7,647 nucleotides of DNA from DYMC01 sp035406705 (GCA_964426675.1 CAYRRM010000073.1:1-7647); one strand, 5' to 3'. Positions 1-6,763 are shown, numbered from the stretch's first letter. Notes: a model not told the origin generated them from the sequence alone. Numbers and translations: made by a program.

Positions 1-1
1 G

Positions 2-151
2 GACTGGATAATGGACTGGGTTATTGCAAAAAAATATGGAATTCAGGCACTTGATGAAGACAATAAAACAATAGAGGCATTCACAATAATAGATAATGCA
101 TTTGAAATAATCAGAAAATATTGCAAGAGGGATAGAGGAAATGGCGGATAA
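2..151 (+). CDS. C-terminal end of the gene upstream of the tape measure (possible tail assembly chaperone), partial
   Basis: This frame is open from the left edge and ends at TAA 149-151, giving 49 visible residues. The start is outside the window. The end of the peptide (FEIIRKYCKRDRGNGG) is charged and unremarkable, and I recognise no domain. It overlaps the tape measure start by 11 bp, so the two are probably translationally coupled. By known gene order in tailed phages, the gene just before the tape measure is usually the tail assembly chaperone (lambda G/GT type), often with a programmed frameshift. An A7 run in suitable phase at 28-34 fits that idea but does not prove it. The chaperone role is inferred from position only. 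It could also be a different small tail protein. Confidence 0.6.
   Translation, partial: DWIMDWVIAKKYGIQALDEDNKTIEAFTIIDNAFEIIRKYCKRDRGNGG
28..34 (+). promoter_or_regulatory. Candidate ribosomal slippery heptamer (A AAA AAA)
   Basis: Seven consecutive A residues lie in the frame of the 2-151 gene as GCA AAA AAA TAT. That is the X XXY YYZ phase needed for a -1 slip. A -1 slip would add six codons (ATA TGG AAT TCA GGC ACT) and stop at TGA 52-54. I saw no obvious stable hairpin or pseudoknot just downstream. Frameshifting in the gene before the tape measure is well established in phages, but A7 runs also occur by chance in AT-rich DNA. Confidence 0.3.
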
Positions 152-1925
152 CAGGATAGATATTTTTATTAATGCAATTGATAACTTCACAGGGACATTC
201 AGAAGGTTCAGGGAACAAACAAGGGGACTGGAAGAGGTTGCATCTGCAATGGCAAGAACAGGACGGTCAATGATGATGATTGGAGGGGCTGGGTTGGCAG
301 GGCTTGGGTATGCTGCCAGACAGGCAGCCAAGTTCTCAACACAGATGGCATTTGTGGGGACACAACTTGAAGCAAACACAATGTCATATCTTCCAAGGTT
401 TTCAAGGATGGTCAGGGATATGTCAGTGGAGTTTGGGGAAGGTTCCTCATCAATTGCACGGGGATTATATGAAATTTTATCCGCAACCTTTTCAGCCGAG
501 GAAGCACCATTAATTTTAAGACAGGGGTTGATGGCTGCCAGAGCAGGTATGACAGATACTGCAACGGCCACGAAAAGTTTAATCACATTATTGAAATCCT
601 TTGGGCTTGGTGGGGAGTATGCGGCTGATATGGCGGACTGGAGTTTTGCAGTGGTTAAAAGGGGTGTTCTAACATATGAAGAACTGGCAAACTCAATAGG
701 AAGGGCGGCTTCATTTGCTGCTGTGGCGGGGTTATCACTTGAAGATTTTGGGGCGGCAATAATGACAATGACGAGGGCAGGATTGAATGCAGAAATTACA
801 ATGACGGCCATAAGGACAATACTTTCACAATTTTTAAGTCCATCAAAAGAGGCTGCGGAGGCAGGAAGAAAGTATGGGATTGAACTAAACACAGAAACAT
901 TAAGAACGATAGGATTGATTGGAGTTTTGAGAAAATTAAGAGAATTAAAGGCAGAACAGGTGGCAGAGATATTCCCGGAAATAAGAGCAATGGCTGGAGT
1001 TTCGGCTGCTTTAGAACAATTATCAGGTTTTGAAGAAGACAGGATGTATTTAATGAACAGGGCAGGAAAGATGCAGGAGGCATATAATGTGGCAATACAA
1101 ACAACAGAACATCATATTAACAGGGCAACACAGGCTATAAAGGTAACGGTTGAAGTTATAGGGGATACACTTGCACCGGTTTTGGAATTTATTGCTGAAA
1201 TGGCTAAAAGGTTTTATGAGGTGTTTTCAAGGATACCGGAGAAGTTTTTATCTATAGGGGTGGCAATTTTTGGAACAACAAGTGGGATGATATTTTTTGG
1301 TGGTGTGATGTTGTGGTTGACAGGAAAAATCATGGGTGCAACATTGAATATTATTAATTTTGTCAGAACAATTAATGAAGCAGGAGGAATTATTGCAGTT
1401 TTAACAAGGATTGGGAATGCAGGAAGAGTGGCAATATCAACAATGACAATCTCAATGGGATATTTTGTTGCCGTTACCGCAGGGGCAATTGCATTAATTA
1501 CACTGCTTGAAGCAGCATGGAGGATGTGGCAAGCACACAGAGGGAAAAAGGCAGGGGAGGAACACCTGGCAACACTGGAACAAATTCAGAAGGACTGGGA
1601 GTTAGGAAGGATTACAAAAGAGGAGGCAATGAAAAGAATGAGGGAGGCAGAAACAAAATTTCATGCAAGGACAGAGGTGGCAGGGACATATGGGGCAGGA
1701 TTAAACACAACAGTGGAAAATGTTCTGGCAGGAATATCAAAGGTAGGGACTGAACTTGGAAGGATGCCAGAGATAAAGGTAATGGAGACACCAAGGGTCA
1801 GTCCTGCTATAACAGAGATGGCACCAGGATTAACAAAGAATGTCAATTTCAATATTCAGATGTATCATGATAAGAAAATAGGGGATGCAGTGGATGAATT
1901 GCTGGAGCAGGAAGGAATTTTATGA
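141..1925 (+). CDS. Phage tail tape measure protein, TP901 type
   Basis: A 594-residue tail ruler and scaffold protein. Tape measure proteins fill the tail tube, set its length and leave with the DNA during infection. Residues about 55-300 have the TP901-type core: Ala/Gly-rich helices, a segment around 200-232 (GLSLEDFGAAIMTM, then ILSQFLSPSKEA), followed by a 'Gi-L' stretch and FPEIRAMAGVSAAL at 278-291. Two hydrophobic blocks, about 369-408 and 432-460, could cross a membrane. A charged helix follows at 465-510. The tail end (NVNFNIQMYHDKKIGDAVDELLEQ) resembles the beta-strand plus helix that closes many tape measures. No peptidase or lysozyme domain is visible. The start at ATG 141 has AGAGG at 126-130 (10-nt spacing) and GAGG at 135-138, and it overlaps the upstream gene by 11 bp. 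It joins the hub gene by ATGA. At about 0.15 nm per helical residue, the tail would be near 90 nm. Confidence 0.92.
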   Translation: MADNRIDIFINAIDNFTGTFRRFREQTRGLEEVASAMARTGRSMMMIGGAGLAGLGYAARQAAKFSTQMAFVGTQLEANTMSYLPRFSRMVRDMSVEFGEGSSSIARGLYEILSATFSAEEAPLILRQGLMAARAGMTDTATATKSLITLLKSFGLGGEYAADMADWSFAVVKRGVLTYEELANSIGRAASFAAVAGLSLEDFGAAIMTMTRAGLNAEITMTAIRTILSQFLSPSKEAAEAGRKYGIELNTETLRTIGLIGVLRKLRELKAEQVAEIFPEIRAMAGVSAALEQLSGFEEDRMYLMNRAGKMQEAYNVAIQTTEHHINRATQAIKVTVEVIGDTLAPVLEFIAEMAKRFYEVFSRIPEKFLSIGVAIFGTTSGMIFFGGVMLWLTGKIMGATLNIINFVRTINEAGGIIAVLTRIGNAGRVAISTMTISMGYFVAVTAGAIALITLLEAAWRMWQAHRGKKAGEEHLATLEQIQKDWELGRITKEEAMKRMREAETKFHARTEVAGTYGAGLNTTVENVLAGISKVGTELGRMPEIKVMETPRVSPAITEMAPGLTKNVNFNIQMYHDKKIGDAVDELLEQEGIL

Positions 1926-4231
1926 ATAAAAATATGGCAAAAATGATTTTAGGGAAGGTTGAGAATGGAATTATAGAAAATGATGAAATGTGTGTGGAAT
2001 ATGGAGGGGATGGCTGGACAAGGGTTAAAGGAATGGAAAATATTTATTATGAACCACACAGTAAAGGGGTTATTTTAAGGCCGAACCTTGAACCAGTGGA
2101 TATGGATGGAAAATACAGAGACACAGGGATGACAGATTACAGGGGGTCATGGTGGAAGGCACAGGGAAATCCAGGGAGTTTTGAAAATATTAAGGTTCAG
2201 GGAAGTAAAGGGAAAAGGGTTGAGTATCATAAATTTGTGGAAATAAAAAATAAAGAAAAAAACAAAATAGAACCAGCATACTGGAGGATAGATACAGATT
2301 ATGTTCTGAAAGAAAATCAGGGGGTTGTGATATGGTTCAATAAATATCTTTTACCACACAGATGGTCAAATTGTATCGTTATATCAATAGCGAACAAGGA
2401 TTCAACAATTGGAACAAGGTTGACAATAGGAAGGTTACAGGAACAGGAAAGATGGAAAGATATTATACCAATCAATAAAAATGAACAAGAGATAACATTA
2501 GAACATTGGTATCAGGCAAAAAAGGAAGGAAGGTGGCCAAAAAAAGTGGCAGATGTGGAAATACAGAGGCAGGTTTTTCAAATACCACAACACACTGATT
2601 TATATCATTGGGCAGGGGACTGGAAGGTTCTGGCAATTTTTGTTATTGGCCAGTGGATTGTGGTTGGGTTAAATGGATTAGAAAATACAATTGCAATGAA
2701 GGTAAGAGATTACGGGCTTGTAAAGGATAAATACAAACAGGAAATGCCATTAATAATAGATAATAAAAGTAAACTTGTGATATGGGGATATGGGGCAATA
2801 CTTTTTGGATGGAAAGGAATGGAATATGAAGGAGAAGGGAATATAGAAATTCCAGTCATCAAGACAGGAAAAAAAATTGAAAAACCAGGAATAGATTGCA
2901 CATCATGTTATGTCCCAGAGGATACGGAAATAGAGATGAGGGGGTTTGCGGAGAACTGGAATAGGCAGGAGGATGCAACGGTTTCAGGAATTATTACATT
3001 GAAAGGTGAAAGAAAAAGCAATAAAAAGTTATTGGAAATGACAGAAGAGATGGAAGAATTATTACCGGAAAATGAAAAAGAAAAAAGAGAAAAAATTAAA
3101 CACGAACAATCTGTCACAGATGTAACCCCGGTTTTATTCAGGGCAAAGATTTATGACACAATCAGAAGAGGCACCGCCAGTTATAGCCCTTTTGTTATTT
3201 CAACAGATATAATAAGACTTGAAAGCAATGTGTCTGTGGATAAGAACTGGTTTTATTTAGGAAGGGAAATAATGGTACAATTAACATGTTATGAAAACAA
3301 TCATCAATATTTATATGAACAATTAAGTTCAGAAGTGGATTTTCAAATAAAACCATTAAAACAAAATAATTGGATAAGAATAGGGAAACAATTGATAGAT
3401 ACAGTTACAATGGAAATAGAACAAATAAATGAACAAAAAATAAAGATAGAAACAAAAGATAGAATGAAGGATTTAGAGGAAACATCACTTGGAAGCAGTC
3501 AGAGTTTTGATGACAAGGGATGGACAGATGTTGATTTAATGAAATACTTAATAGAAGACAAAGCAGGAATAAAGTTAAAAGTGGACAAGGATACAGAATA
3601 TAAATTGACAAAAGGTGTAAAAGAAAAAAAACCAAACTGGAAATATGAGGCAAGCGCAAAATTGATGGATGTTATCAGGGATGTTTTAGAATTTTCAACG
3701 GATGTAATTTATATTGACAGGGATGGGAATGTGGTATACAGGGAAAGACCAAAGGCAACAGATACAGTGAAATGGACAATAAATGCACAAACTCATATTA
3801 TTGGAAGGCCAAAATATACAAGGAAGGATGATAGATATACACATATAAAGGTGATAGGGCAGGCAGGAGAGAATACACAGGAATATAAACAAGGGGATTT
3901 TTTAGTCGGGATTGGATACAATAAACAGGTTGCAAAAGAAATAGGTAGAACAAGGATATTGCCAGCAGTAAAAAAGATGCAATATGGGGATTGGGAAAGT
4001 GTGCAGAGGGCAATTGAATGGTTATGGGATTTATATGTTGTTCCTGGACAGGTTGTAGAATTTGAAATAAGGAATTTTGAAGATTACATGGATATGGAGG
4101 TGTTTGATATTATTGATTACAGTGACAATATTTTTAACAAGGTAAACGGATTGTATGCAATAACTTCAATAAAAATGGAAATAGGAATGTTTGCAATAAA
4201 GGGAATTGTAACTGCAAGGAAGGTGTCATGA
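1922..4231 (+). CDS. Baseplate/tail-tip hub protein with large N-terminal beta-rich extension
   Basis: A 769-residue protein directly after the tape measure, where the tail-tip hub usually lies. Residues about 400-769 show a gp27/Tal-like hub layout. There is a beta barrel with YLGREIMVQL (445-454) and WIRIGKQLIDTVTMEI (484-499), then a strand leading to TKDRMKDLEE (511-520). A helical and beta part follows: LMKYLIEDKAGI (539-550) and VIRDVLEFSTDVIYIDRDGN (584-603, the typical 'tgy..y.DrdGn' element). A closing beta region ends at 769. Residues 365-397 form a Lys/Glu-rich linker. Residues about 15-345 are beta-rich and Trp-rich; DWKVLAIFVIGQWIVVGLNG (233-252) recalls concanavalin/LamG-like folds, but this is tentative. 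No separate Dit gene lies between tape measure and hub. The start at ATG 1922 has AGGAAGG at 1909-1915 (6-nt spacing). The gene is joined to both neighbours by ATGA. The hub call is fairly sure; the N-terminal role is inferred. Confidence 0.7.
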   Translation: MNKNMAKMILGKVENGIIENDEMCVEYGGDGWTRVKGMENIYYEPHSKGVILRPNLEPVDMDGKYRDTGMTDYRGSWWKAQGNPGSFENIKVQGSKGKRVEYHKFVEIKNKEKNKIEPAYWRIDTDYVLKENQGVVIWFNKYLLPHRWSNCIVISIANKDSTIGTRLTIGRLQEQERWKDIIPINKNEQEITLEHWYQAKKEGRWPKKVADVEIQRQVFQIPQHTDLYHWAGDWKVLAIFVIGQWIVVGLNGLENTIAMKVRDYGLVKDKYKQEMPLIIDNKSKLVIWGYGAILFGWKGMEYEGEGNIEIPVIKTGKKIEKPGIDCTSCYVPEDTEIEMRGFAENWNRQEDATVSGIITLKGERKSNKKLLEMTEEMEELLPENEKEKREKIKHEQSVTDVTPVLFRAKIYDTIRRGTASYSPFVISTDIIRLESNVSVDKNWFYLGREIMVQLTCYENNHQYLYEQLSSEVDFQIKPLKQNNWIRIGKQLIDTVTMEIEQINEQKIKIETKDRMKDLEETSLGSSQSFDDKGWTDVDLMKYLIEDKAGIKLKVDKDTEYKLTKGVKEKKPNWKYEASAKLMDVIRDVLEFSTDVIYIDRDGNVVYRERPKATDTVKWTINAQTHIIGRPKYTRKDDRYTHIKVIGQAGENTQEYKQGDFLVGIGYNKQVAKEIGRTRILPAVKKMQYGDWESVQRAIEWLWDLYVVPGQVVEFEIRNFEDYMDMEVFDIIDYSDNIFNKVNGLYAITSIKMEIGMFAIKGIVTARKVS

Positions 4232-4410
4232 AGGACAAGGTAAAAAGAATAATCAAGATGTCATCCCAAGAGGCAAAAAAACAGAGGGAACAGGGAAGAC
4301 TTGGGATGGATATAACACTGAGGGGGCAGGAGGCACAGGTGTATCAGGAATATCACATTATGACAGAAGAAGGAACGGCACATGTTAGGATTATCAAGGC
4401 GGTGGAATGA
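4228..4410 (+). CDS. Small hypothetical tail-module protein, 60 residues
   Basis: I do not recognise this protein. It is real by context: it starts and ends in ATGA overlaps with the hub gene and the next gene, and a strong AAGGAAGG lies at 4216-4223, 4 nt before its ATG. Residues 1-26 are very basic and probably helical (MKDKVKRIIKMSSQEAKKQR). Residues 27-60 alternate polar and hydrophobic residues and end in a likely beta hairpin (QEYHIMTEEGTAHVRIIKAV). There is no signal peptide, membrane segment or cysteine. Its place between the hub and the distal tail genes suggests a small structural or assembly part of the tail tip, but this is only inference. Confidence 0.7.
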   Translation: MKDKVKRIIKMSSQEAKKQREQGRLGMDITLRGQEAQVYQEYHIMTEEGTAHVRIIKAVE

Positions 4411-5408
4411 AGGGGAAAAGATTTGGATTTTTGGGGATTAAATTTTTTGTGGATGGAAGTTATAGAATTTACAGGACAAGGGAATTTTTAACCCAGCCAA
4501 AAACAGATGAAGAAACAGGGATTGCATATAGATGGATATATAACATCAGGGAAAATTATTCACAGGACAAGGAACAACAGGAAGGTTGGGGGGCATGGAT
4601 AGTTCCTGAACAAACATCAGGACCTTGGGTAGGCCATGAACAGGAAATTGCGATATGGAATAGGAATCATTGGGAATTTTTTAAACCAGAAACATATGAC
4701 GCAGTTTTTGTATATAAAGAGGAATGGATGACCGTTATTGAATTTGAGGAACAGATTATAGAGGTTGTAACAGGATTTTTCTTTTATGATGGTGGAAAAT
4801 GGAGAAGGTTTGAAAAAATAGAGACAAAACAGGTTTGGATAGAGGATGGAAGGGATGATTATGGGATACCATTTTTAACAATGGGAGGAATTGTTTCACA
4901 AAAGAAACATGACACAGTTATAGGGGTTGTTAATATTGGAAATGAAGAAATCAATTCAGAAGAACTTTTACCTGTTAAAAGAATAGGAGACAGTGAATAT
5001 GAAGGTGAAACAATAAGGGTTAATGAAGATAAAAAAACACTTTTTATAATGGAAACAGAAGCATGCAGAAAGACAGAAGAAGATGAGGAAGGAAATGAAG
5101 AGGAAATAAGGCCACCATTGGCAACAACTGATGGGGTTATTAAAAGTTTTACAACAGAAGATACAGAAACAGTGACATATAAGGAAGTGGATATGGTAGG
5201 AACAAGAGGGGGAAAGATTATTTTTATTCAAACAACAGATGATGTATATACACTGGATGGGAAGAAATTGGCGCTGGCGACAACGGATGGGTATCTTGCA
5301 AAGTTTTCATGTGAAGACGCAGGATGGATAGTTCAGGTTGTGACAGGAAAAGCAAGACAGGAACAGGGAAAAAGAACAGATGTAATGGAGTTCACAAATG
5401 CCCTGTAA
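4407..5408 (+). CDS. Distal tail protein with DUF2793-like module and beta-propeller-like repeats
   Basis: A 333-residue protein with no assigned function. Residues about 60-112 match the spacing of the DUF2793 signature seen in proteobacterial phage and gene-transfer-agent tail proteins (W.V...atg.WaGh...iAiW..g.W.f..P..........eeW). The key pieces here are WGAWIVPEQTSGPWVGHEQE (61-80) and IAIWNRNHWEFFKP (81-94). Residues 128-150 repeat a small 'dGGkWrrf' element. An acidic linker lies at 217-235. After it come two copies of LATTDG-x4-F-x2-ED, at 238-252 and 290-304, with 9 of 15 positions identical and 52 residues apart; a GGKIIFIQT strand lies between them. This spacing fits propeller blades or tandem beta modules. 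It is Trp-rich (10). The start at ATG 4407 overlaps the 60-residue gene by ATGA, with only a weak AAGG at 4396-4399, so coupling is likely. The 3' end overlaps the next gene by 11 bp in another frame. Confidence 0.68.
   Translation: MKGKRFGFLGIKFFVDGSYRIYRTREFLTQPKTDEETGIAYRWIYNIRENYSQDKEQQEGWGAWIVPEQTSGPWVGHEQEIAIWNRNHWEFFKPETYDAVFVYKEEWMTVIEFEEQIIEVVTGFFFYDGGKWRRFEKIETKQVWIEDGRDDYGIPFLTMGGIVSQKKHDTVIGVVNIGNEEINSEELLPVKRIGDSEYEGETIRVNEDKKTLFIMETEACRKTEEDEEGNEEEIRPPLATTDGVIKSFTTEDTETVTYKEVDMVGTRGGKIIFIQTTDDVYTLDGKKLALATTDGYLAKFSCEDAGWIVQVVTGKARQEQGKRTDVMEFTNAL
5118..5318 (+). repeat. Internal protein repeat, two LATTDG units
   Basis: Two copies, encoded at 5118-5162 and 5274-5318, each give LATTDG-x4-F-x2-ED (9 of 15 residues identical, 52 residues apart). 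The DNA is less alike than the protein (for example TTG GCA ACA ACT against CTG GCG ACA ACG), so this looks like an old duplication under protein-level constraint rather than a recent DNA repeat. Confidence 0.65.
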
Positions 5409-6390
5409 TGTAATAAAGGCGGGGATGTGTCAGACAGAAGCAGGAGATATACTTGTGGTATGGGGAGATAAAAGGGTACTGATAGAAAAATTTGGACAGG
5501 TATATGAAATGTTTGGTGGAGAAATGATTATTTCAGTTTTAAGGGAGGGGAAAAATAAGTGGTATAGAAATGATTTTTATATTGGAATAGTGGCAGGAGG
5601 AATGGATATAAAAGAAATTAAGGATGGAAGGATAGTGGTATCATATTTTCAGGGGGCAATTATAGAAATAGAGTGGGAGAGAACTGCAAGAACAGGGTTT
5701 ATATGGACTTCAAAAGGATGGGATGGATGGGAAGTAGGGGTGAGAGGAGGAGTACCATTACCTTTTCCAGGGGTACAAATGACTAATATTGTGTATGATA
5801 GAAGGAATGGAAAGATATATTGTGGTCAAACAGGTGTATTTTGGTGGGAAATAGAACACACAGGACAAAATATAGAAAAAAAAGAAAGAAAAAAAGGAAT
5901 AGTGTATTCAACAATGGCAATGAGTGAAACAGGACAAATTCTGGGGGTAAAAGGGGATGGAAGAATTATGTCAGGGGATGTAGATTTAAACTGGCAGGAA
6001 TATGATGAATGGTATCAAACAAAAGTAAAATTTGTAGAAGATACAATGGTTATAAGACAGGACATGGCAGGAAATATATGGATTGCGGGATATGGACAGG
6101 GAGCAAGAAAAGGGGATGGAGGATTTGGAGGGTTTGGAGTGGAAAGAATGGATGGGAAATACACACAGGAAGGAATAGACACAGGATGGTGGAAAACACA
6201 ACCAGGATTTTGTGTTCTATCAGATGGGAGATTGGTCATTGCAGTTCCAGACAAAGGTGGAGCAAATATATGGAAAGCACAGGATAAAAAATGGTATTGC
6301 AGTGGAATACAATTTTATATCAGCAATAATAGTGGAAGAACCTTTGAAATAATGCCAGTGAAAAATGAGGGGATAAAAATAGAAGAATGA
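5398..6390 (+). CDS. Beta-propeller-like distal tail protein with degenerate Asp-box
   Basis: A 330-residue protein of unknown exact function. Turn-strand elements of the form [D/N/A/T]-G-x-[I/L] recur around G16 (GDILVV), G77 (DGRIVV), G138 (NGKIYC), G179 (TGQILG), G225 (AGNIWI) and G277 (DGRLVI). They are spaced 61, 61, 41, 46 and 52 residues apart, as in a roughly six-bladed propeller. Near the C-terminus S-N-N-S-G-R-T-F (309-316) matches the Asp-box pattern S-x-D-x-G-x-T-W, with N for D and F for W. Asp-boxes mark BNR/sialidase-type propellers, but no catalytic set is apparent, so binding or structure is more likely than cleavage. The protein is rich in Trp (15) and Gly, with a Gly-rich loop at 238-247. 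The start at ATG 5398 has GGAG at 5387-5390 (7-nt spacing) inside the previous gene and overlaps it by 11 bp. A later ATG at 5425 lacks a well-spaced site. It may pair with the preceding protein. Confidence 0.65.
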   Translation: MPCNVIKAGMCQTEAGDILVVWGDKRVLIEKFGQVYEMFGGEMIISVLREGKNKWYRNDFYIGIVAGGMDIKEIKDGRIVVSYFQGAIIEIEWERTARTGFIWTSKGWDGWEVGVRGGVPLPFPGVQMTNIVYDRRNGKIYCGQTGVFWWEIEHTGQNIEKKERKKGIVYSTMAMSETGQILGVKGDGRIMSGDVDLNWQEYDEWYQTKVKFVEDTMVIRQDMAGNIWIAGYGQGARKGDGGFGGFGVERMDGKYTQEGIDTGWWKTQPGFCVLSDGRLVIAVPDKGGANIWKAQDKKWYCSGIQFYISNNSGRTFEIMPVKNEGIKIEE

Positions 6391-6392
6391 AA

Positions 6393-6398
6393 AAGGAG
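6393..6398 (+). promoter_or_regulatory. Ribosome binding site for the gene at 6404
   Basis: AAGGAG lies just after the stop of the propeller-like gene (TGA 6388-6390) and 5 nt before ATG 6404. It fixes that start and marks the switch from overlapping genes to genes with their own strong sites. Confidence 0.8.
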
Positions 6399-6403
6399 AA
6401 ACA

Positions 6404-6763
6404 ATGGCAACAACAGGAAATGAAATAGAAATTATCCAGGGTGACAGCAGAATAATCGTTATCATTGCAACGGATATGGATGGAAAGGTTCTGGATTGCA
6501 GGGGGGCAGATAAGGTTTATTTCAGTGTCAGGGAAACAGAAGATAGTGAAGAATACTTAATACATAAAGAGGGACTGGTGGAGATTGCAGAAAAAGGGGT
6601 GCTTGCAGTGATGTTGACACCAGAGGAAACATTATTGCCTGCAGGAAATTATTGGTATGACATAGAGGTCTGGTTCAGTAAAGGGGCATTGGTATACACG
6701 GTTGTTAAAGACAGGTTCATTGTATTGAAGGAAATCACAAAAGTCAGAAGTTATGTAAGTTAA
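6404..6763 (+). CDS. Small Ig-like baseplate protein, BppU-N-like
   Basis: A 119-residue all-beta protein. It has the conserved plan of a widespread phage baseplate module, like the N-terminal domain of lactococcal-type BppU. It contains a QGDS motif (12-15) on the first strand, an acidic turn DMDGKV (24-29), GADKVYFSVRE (34-44, the usual 'ga..v.f.vr'), a Gly turn before AVMLTPEET (68-76, usual 'v.Ltp.eT'), GNYWYDIEVW (81-90, usual 'G.Y.YdIe'), and a final strand DRFIVLKEIT (103-112). In known phages this domain anchors receptor-binding proteins or fibres to the tail tip. Here it stands alone as a whole gene. It has no signal peptide or membrane segment. The fold assignment is fairly firm from the motif order; the partner is inferred from the next genes. 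Confidence 0.72.
   Translation: MATTGNEIEIIQGDSRIIVIIATDMDGKVLDCRGADKVYFSVRETEDSEEYLIHKEGLVEIAEKGVLAVMLTPEETLLPAGNYWYDIEVWFSKGALVYTVVKDRFIVLKEITKVRSYVS

Noticed and set aside
1245..1520. Membrane protein or chemotaxis-type reading of the hydrophobic part of the tape measure
   Set aside because: The surrounding TP901-type core and the tail gene order explain these segments as part of a tape measure.
1517..1753. Alternative + strand frames inside real genes (also 280-513 and 6009-6287)
   Set aside because: Their products are low-complexity Gly/Arg/Lys or Gln/His-rich shadows inside the tape measure and the propeller-like gene.
3208..3216. TATAAT-like promoter element
   Set aside because: It lies within the hub gene, and such hexamers are expected by chance in AT-rich DNA. 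I saw no well-spaced -35 element, and the genes downstream are coupled.
3405..3659. Long open frames on the - strand, such as this one and those near 796-1104, 4968-5231, 5986-6254 and 6816-7127
   Set aside because: They give Phe/Leu/Ser/Pro-rich products that mirror the purine-loaded + strand genes. They lie wholly within or across convincing + strand genes and lack ribosome sites and recognisable domains.
5386..5408. Sequencing frameshift splitting one gene into the 4407-5408 and 5398-6390 genes
   Set aside because: The second gene has its own start with a suitably placed GGAG, and overlaps are the rule here. There is no homopolymer run at the junction, so I keep two genes, though a fused ancestor is possible.
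5398..5427. Later start (ATG 5425) for the propeller-like gene
   Set aside because: The GCGGGG before it is too close to act as a ribosome site, whereas ATG 5398 has GGAG at 7-nt spacing and the overlap typical of this module.
6376..6404. Transcription terminator between 6390 and 6404
   Set aside because: The gap is only 13 bp, is purine-only apart from one C, and cannot form a hairpin; no T-run is present.
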